Shown one piece after another: positions 59,325 through 64,000 of a stretch of DNA of 64,000 nt. The stretch's first letter is position 1; every line of letters begins with the position of its first letter. This DNA comes from Delphinapterus leucas (taxonomy: Eukaryota > Chordata > Mammalia > Artiodactyla > Monodontidae): positions 13,993,739-14,057,738 of the forward strand of contig NW_022097993.1 in assembly GCF_002288925.2 (NCBI RefSeq), read 5' to 3'. The notes beneath the pieces were generated by a model. The model saw only the letters and a program-made list of their open reading frames with translations. It made no database searches and had not been told where the DNA came from. The position numbers and the translations under genes are program-made.

Positions 59325-59739
59325 CTTTTTAAATTTTGCTTTTAGAACAAAATGGCATTTGGAACTAGATGCATGTTACATAAAGATTGTTTAAATAACC
59401 TTTTAAATAGATGAGTCTGTGTGTCTCTATGGCTCAAGACATGGTTCCTTCTTATTTTATACCTTAAGATCAAGAGCACTTTCTTGCTCATCTAATATAT
59501 TCACTGGAATAACTTAATATGACTTTTCTTTCAGGTAATGAACTGTTATTGGTTGTTTTCTTACATGATACTTCACTTGTCTTCTCAGAATATTTGGGGG
59601 GATAAAAATGCAAATAATGTTTTTGAAATAAAATGAGTCAAATATTTATATTTATTCAATATGATGAATTGAATACATTAAAATCTATCAGTGGGATATT
59701 CAGCTTGTAGTCCCTTGTATTTCGTGGCTGCTCTAGGAT
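59325..59739. other. Unique DNA, no gene
   Basis: Nothing recognisable. Confidence 0.45.
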
Positions 59740-59930
59740 ACTGGTTAACGTCAAGTTTCTGAAGGCAGACTTGCTTAGCCACGTGTTAGCTGTCTAATGC
59801 TAAACAGATTTGGTAAAATTGGAATAAAGAAGTGCCTACTTTTTAAAGTAGTTAATAAAAATTAAATGAATTAATACGTATAAAGCATTTACTGTGCTAG
59901 GCACCTGGTCAGTACTCTATACATGCTGAC
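59740..59930 (+). repeat. MIR SINE
   Basis: 'gaaggcagacttgcttagcc', 'aaattaaatgaattaatacg', 'ataaagcatttactgtgcta', 'ggcacctggtcagtactcta' follow the second half of MIR on plus. Confidence 0.6.
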
Positions 59931-60179
59931 TGGTACTGTTCCCAAGTAGTAAAAGGAAGAGGTCTGTTTTCTTGTGAAAAGTTCTGGGGTGATATTTCTA
60001 ATTTGCAAGGAGTACTTTTTTAAAATGTATTTTCCATGTATAGATAAATGAAAGGGTGAAAAGGGGACACAACTAATCATATTCTTAAATTGCTTTTTTG
60101 AATAACCTTCTGGCACAGACCCAAACTCAAATTCATTCCCATTTTCTCTGAGGATGAACATCTAATCTCCAAGTCACTA

Positions 60180-60391
60180 CTTTTTTTTTTTTTTTTTTGC
60201 AGTACACGGGCCTCTCACTGCTGTGGCCTCTCCCGTTGTGGAGCACAGGCTCCGGACGCGCAGGCTCAGTGGCCATGACTCACGGGCCCAGCCGCTCCAT
60301 GGCATGGGGGATCTTCCCGGACCGGGGCGTGAACCTGTGTCCCCTGCATCAGCAGGCGGACTCTCAACCACTGCACCACCAGGGAAGCCCG
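60180..60391 (-). mobile_element. CHR-type SINE
   Basis: Minus-strand ~200 bp SINE, with poly-A as T run at 60181-60198 and the head at about 60390 ('gggcttccctggtggtgcag' on minus). The 9 bp flank 'aagtcacta' occurs at 60171-60179 and 60392-60400. Confidence 0.93.
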
Positions 60392-60721
60392 AAGTCACTA
60401 ATTTTAATGCAGCTTCAGGCTCTTTCTAGCTTTAAGGCACTTTGTAGCTTCAATCAAAGACGACTCAAACAGTTGACTCTTAGGACTTGAAAGCTCTAGT
60501 TCTTTACACATTTCTCTGATACAGGCGATTCCTTCATCCATTCCTGTTTCCTTCTAGGCAACAGGCCTTTGTGTTACCTTAACCCTTAGTTAACATTCTG
60601 ATTTAAATCTGACATCTGTTTCTTAGTATTTCCTGGGAAAGTTATATGCCATGTACAAGAGACCCTATAGTTCTCTCATTCCTCTCTCCAAAGACATATT
60701 TATAAAGTTTGGGAAAATGTA

Positions 60722-60846
60722 GGGAATTCCCTGGTGATCCAGTGGTTAGGACACAGCACTTTTACTGCCAGGGTCCCAGGTTCAATCGCTGTTCTGGGAA
60801 CTAGGACCCTGCAAGCCTCGCAGCACGGCCAAAAAAAGAAAAAAAA
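60722..60846 (+). mobile_element. Shorter CHR-family SINE (different subfamily)
   Basis: Begins 'gggaattccctggtgatcca', has a B-box-like 'ggttcaatcgc' at 60779-60789 and ends 'gcctcgcagcacggcc' plus an A-rich tail. At ~125 bp it is the shorter sister type to the 200 bp copies and shares the 'ttccctggtgg' head and tRNA-Glu-like layout. Flanks 'aagtttgggaaaatgta' (60705-60721) and 'aagtttggacaaatgta' (60847-60863) are a 17 bp target-site duplication with two mismatches, so it is probably older than the other SINEs. Confidence 0.88.
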
Positions 60847-60863
60847 AAGTTTGGACAAATGTA

Positions 60864-61956
60864 ATAGACATTCCCATAAATTCACATTTATACAATTGTG
60901 TTCCTTTTCATTGCAACCAGGATACACTTACATTGTCGATATGTTTTTCACAATGTCTGTGTTTCATCAAGTACCTACACTTTAGAGTCGCCCTGCCAGA
61001 TTTAATGGAACCACAGCTTAGGTAAATTTGCTGATAAGACCAATTACATTATATTATTATTTAAAAAGCAGAAAACATTATTATTTCAGAATTATAACAT
61101 ATTGCAGCATATTTTAAAAGCAAGAAGTAGTCACAAGGTGACTGCTGTAACATTTAAAATATATTCTCTTGTGTCACAAATTTCTTTTATTAAGAGAAAT
61201 AACTCATATTATTTGAAGTAAAAACAAAATATAAAAATATATTGTAGATGGAAAAGAATGCAAATTCCCAGTGTACAGAGATAACTACTATTAACTCTAA
61301 TAACATAGTTAACATATAAAGTATTTATGACTTATTTTAAACATCATGCATTGTATATCATACAATAAATATGGCAACATGTTAATATTGTATATATTAT
61401 TTTCTAAAACATCTTGTATTCTATGACGTGTACTCTGTTATGACCTTCTTTGTACAATGAACAGTATATATTTACAATTTCCCATATTGCAGAATACTCT
61501 TTGAGAAAATTATTTAATTATACTTATGTTCCATATGTTTCTTAACCATTTCTCTATCATGAAATATTTAAGTTGCTTTCAATATTACACTACTACTATA
61601 AGTGATGTTGCAATAAATATTTTCACCCATAACTTTTATATGCCTCCTTTTACTTTGCAATAAGAAATTTCCTAAAAGTAGACATTTAAGTCAAAAAGCC
61701 TAGAATTTTTAACAATTTGATTAAATGGTAACATATTATGATTTTGAAGTGAGATTTATTTATTTGGATGTGTGAAAATAATAGTGATTGTAGAGCATTT
61801 GGAAATTATTGAACTGTATAAGGAAAAATTAAATCACTTATAATCTGGTTATCCAATATTTATTCAGAAATTTAAATATATGTAGTAATTGTTACATGTG
61901 TGTATATATCTGTATTTCTGTGTTTGTATGTGCATATATATGTGTATATATGTATT

Positions 61957-61988
<32 letters not shown>

Positions 61989-62029
61989 AGAAAGAGATAT
62001 GAAGATGCAAATGCAACCTTCCCATATTA
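60864..62029. other. AT-rich DNA with a compound microsatellite, no gene
   Basis: No gene. A TG/TA-rich stretch passes into a (TA)n(GA)n compound repeat at about 61915-61995, with about nine GA units at 61970-61988. Confidence 0.55.
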
Positions 62030-62660
62030 TATATATATTTAATTCTTATTATTAATTGTAGCTATGTCCTATACAATTACAATGAACACTGAATTAATGA
62101 ATACTGAACCATTGCTCCTGGACATAATTATGTCTCTGTGAGCCTCTGTTCATAACATTTTCATTAACTGATCAATACATAATATTGTTTTACCTGTGCT
62201 TCTTTAAAAGACATTTTGTTTAATATATATTGTTGATTCGTGAACATTGAACTCAACAGCACTATTGCTCACGCTTGAATGAAGCTTGTCTAACACACAT
62301 ATTTTCTCAGTGAAATAGATCATAGCCCTCTTGAACTTAGGAACAATGCACAGCACTTCAGCACTATACTTGAGAGCTATTTTAAATGGCAAAATCACCA
62401 GCAAAATGAGTGAAAAGGTGACACTACACAGGAAAAGAAGAATAGATTTTTACAGTATGAGAACTGAAACAAGAAGGCAGAATGTGGTCTTGTCTGCCTC
62501 AGCTGGGAACCTGAGTTTCAGGCAACTTAAATTTTTTGCTATACAGCACATGTCTGAGTTACTGTGAAAGTATCTGAATATTGATTTGGGGCTTAAAATA
62601 AATTTTAATGAGTAAGCAGATGGCAAATATGGAATCCATACATAATGTGAATTGACCGTA
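62030..62660 (+). mobile_element. Probable non-autonomous DNA transposon (MITE)
   Basis: Landmarks 'aacactgaattaatgaatac', 'gagcctctgttcataacatt', 'aactgatcaatacataatat', 'gcttgaatgaagcttgtcta', 'cacttcagcactatacttga', 'agcagatggcaaatatggaa' and the end 'aattgaccgtag' match, from memory, a mammalian DNA-transposon-type repeat. The left end runs into the GA microsatellite. I do not assign a family. Frames 62331-62567 (plus) and 62204-62404 (minus) lie within it and are not genes. Confidence 0.5.
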
Positions 62661-63566
62661 GATATTTATATCAATACAGAGAGAGAGAAGTGACTTTATG
62701 TCTAAATGTGGCATAGCTACTCCATAACCAGAAATAATATAACCTCACTTGTAGCAGAAAAATATTCACACTTTGTTCTAGGGGTTAAAGGTAAAATATG
62801 TGCTGATTTTGACCATTAGATTGCCTCTCTGATTATATCAGAGAGATGGAAGCACCAAAGTTCTTTCTTCTGATCTTCACTCCTACATTTCCACACTCAC
62901 CCAATCTCACACACATCTTGCACTAGGGTATGGTTCTTGCCTCTTAAGGTCAAATTGATTTACCATATGGCCAAGCTCAGTAAAACTCTGCCTAGATCTT
63001 CAGTCTTCAGGTTTGACCATGAGTCTAGCCAATACCAACCACTTTTCTCTGCATAACTATAACATCCTATTTGACAAACTACCCACTCGTGAATAGCACT
63101 GATGATCCAGAAGCAGCATAAGTAAACAAAAGGACAACAAACTTCATTTTGATCTACATGATTAATACTCACATTCTGATTAATTTTACTGAGATCTCCC
63201 GGATGTAAATTTCTGAGAAGGAAGTCATTACAGGATATGAACATGTTTAAAGCACTAAGTATGTATTGACTTTACAAATTAACTTCCAGAAAGTTGGCAG
63301 AAGTGTACATTTCCATTAGTGGTCTATGAGAATACATTTTTTTTTCCACTGTGTTCTTACTAAAACTGTTAACTTTGCAATTTTGTAATAAAACACATTA
63401 AAATTCAAGTTTTCTTATAAATAGTTTGAATTTACTTTTAATTAATTATTAGATTTAACATAGTTTTTCTATGAATTATTATTTTTTGGTCTCCCTATTT
63501 TATTGGAGTATGTGTTTTATTTATAGATTTTCATTAGCACATTGCTGATTGAGACTATTACATTCA
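62661..63566. other. Unique DNA, no gene
   Basis: No gene. The frame 62960-63244 (minus, 94 codons, Cys-rich) shows no recognisable domain and has no supporting context. Confidence 0.45.
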
Positions 63567-63580
63567 GTCTGCTACTTTAT

Positions 63581-63780
63581 TTTTTTGCAGTACGCAGGCC
63601 TCTCACTCTTGTGGCCTCTCCCGTTGTGGAGCACAGGCTCCGGACGCGCAGGCTCAGCGGCCATGGCTCACGGGCCCAGCCGCTCCACGGCATGTGGGAT
63701 CTTCCCGGACCGGGACATGAACCCATGTCCCCTGCATCGCCAGGCAGACTCTCAACCACTGCACCACCAGGGAAGCCCCG
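63581..63780 (-). mobile_element. CHR-type SINE
   Basis: Minus-strand ~200 bp SINE with a short tail (T run at 63580-63587) and head at 63780. Flanks 'gtctgctactttat' (63567-63580) and 'gtctgcttctttat' (63781-63794) are a 14 bp target-site duplication with one mismatch. Confidence 0.95.
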
Positions 63781-63794
63781 GTCTGCTTCTTTAT

Positions 63795-64000
63795 GCTACA
63801 ACCCTGAATTTTACTTCCTCTAAATATTTTCTGAATTGATCTATGAAATTAGAGACAAACGTGCACTTAATATACATTATCATCTCTAAATAAGAAACAA
63901 TTTTGAGTATGACTTTATATGTCAATCCCTCTACCTACCTCACCCCAATTCTTTCCTACGAAAATACTTTCAAATTAAACATTTACTATAGTAACAAGCA
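63795..64000. other. Unique flanking DNA
   Basis: Nothing recognisable in the last ~200 bp. Confidence 0.4.

Noticed and set aside
62960..63244. Cys-rich 94-codon minus-strand frame
   Set aside because: No signal peptide, cysteine spacing pattern or splice context was recognised.

Overview
This is eukaryotic, mammalian intergenic or intronic DNA from a cetacean (toothed whale or dolphin lineage most likely). The strongest evidence is six copies of a ~200 bp tRNA-Glu-derived SINE of the cetacean CHR type, plus one copy of a shorter sister family. Young L1 copies with a cetartiodactyl-type GC-rich 5' UTR and a background of older eutherian repeats (L2, MIR, MaLR LTRs, Tigger1, a hAT transposon, L1M fragments) fit this. 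I found no host protein-coding gene, rRNA, functional tRNA gene or CRISPR array. Almost every longer open frame lies in a transposable element or is a chance frame in AT-rich DNA.

Layout. 1-11.5 kb: AT-rich unique DNA, MIR and L2 copies (one L2 carrying an L1 fragment and a SINE at the same target), two old L1M fragments, a 5'-truncated L1 and a Tigger1 transposon with a dead transposase. 11.475-19.103 kb: an essentially full-length minus-strand L1 with a 13 bp target-site duplication (TSD), containing a later SINE and a 100-N gap flanked by a perfect 222 bp duplication that looks like an assembly artefact. 19-32.8 kb: MIR, L2, one MaLR LTR, short L1 3' ends, microsatellites and unique DNA. 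32.85-38.78 kb: a plus-strand, near-full-length, decayed L1 with a SINE in ORF2. 39-49.9 kb: mostly unique DNA with L2, MIR and a plus-strand SINE. 49.9-51.3 kb: a decayed hAT transposase split by a CA microsatellite. 51.5-54.9 kb: old L1-like sequence interrupted by a 715 bp TSD-flanked retrocopy and, further on, by a solo MaLR LTR. 56.57-59.32 kb: a 5'-truncated minus-strand L1. 59.7-64 kb: MIR, three SINEs, a probable DNA-transposon MITE and microsatellites.

The contents do not work together as a system. The informative structure is the insertion stratigraphy: L2, MIR, Tigger1, hAT and L1M are oldest, then MaLR LTRs, then the younger L1s, then CHR SINEs on top. I did not find a convincing undescribed biological system. 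The most unusual items are a chimeric retrocopy (51697-52411), a SINE-like module in the L1 5' UTR (about 33019-33140), a target site used twice (1926-2325), and the duplicated-flank gap (12679-13223). Repeat family names come from memory of consensus sequences and were not confirmed by a database search.
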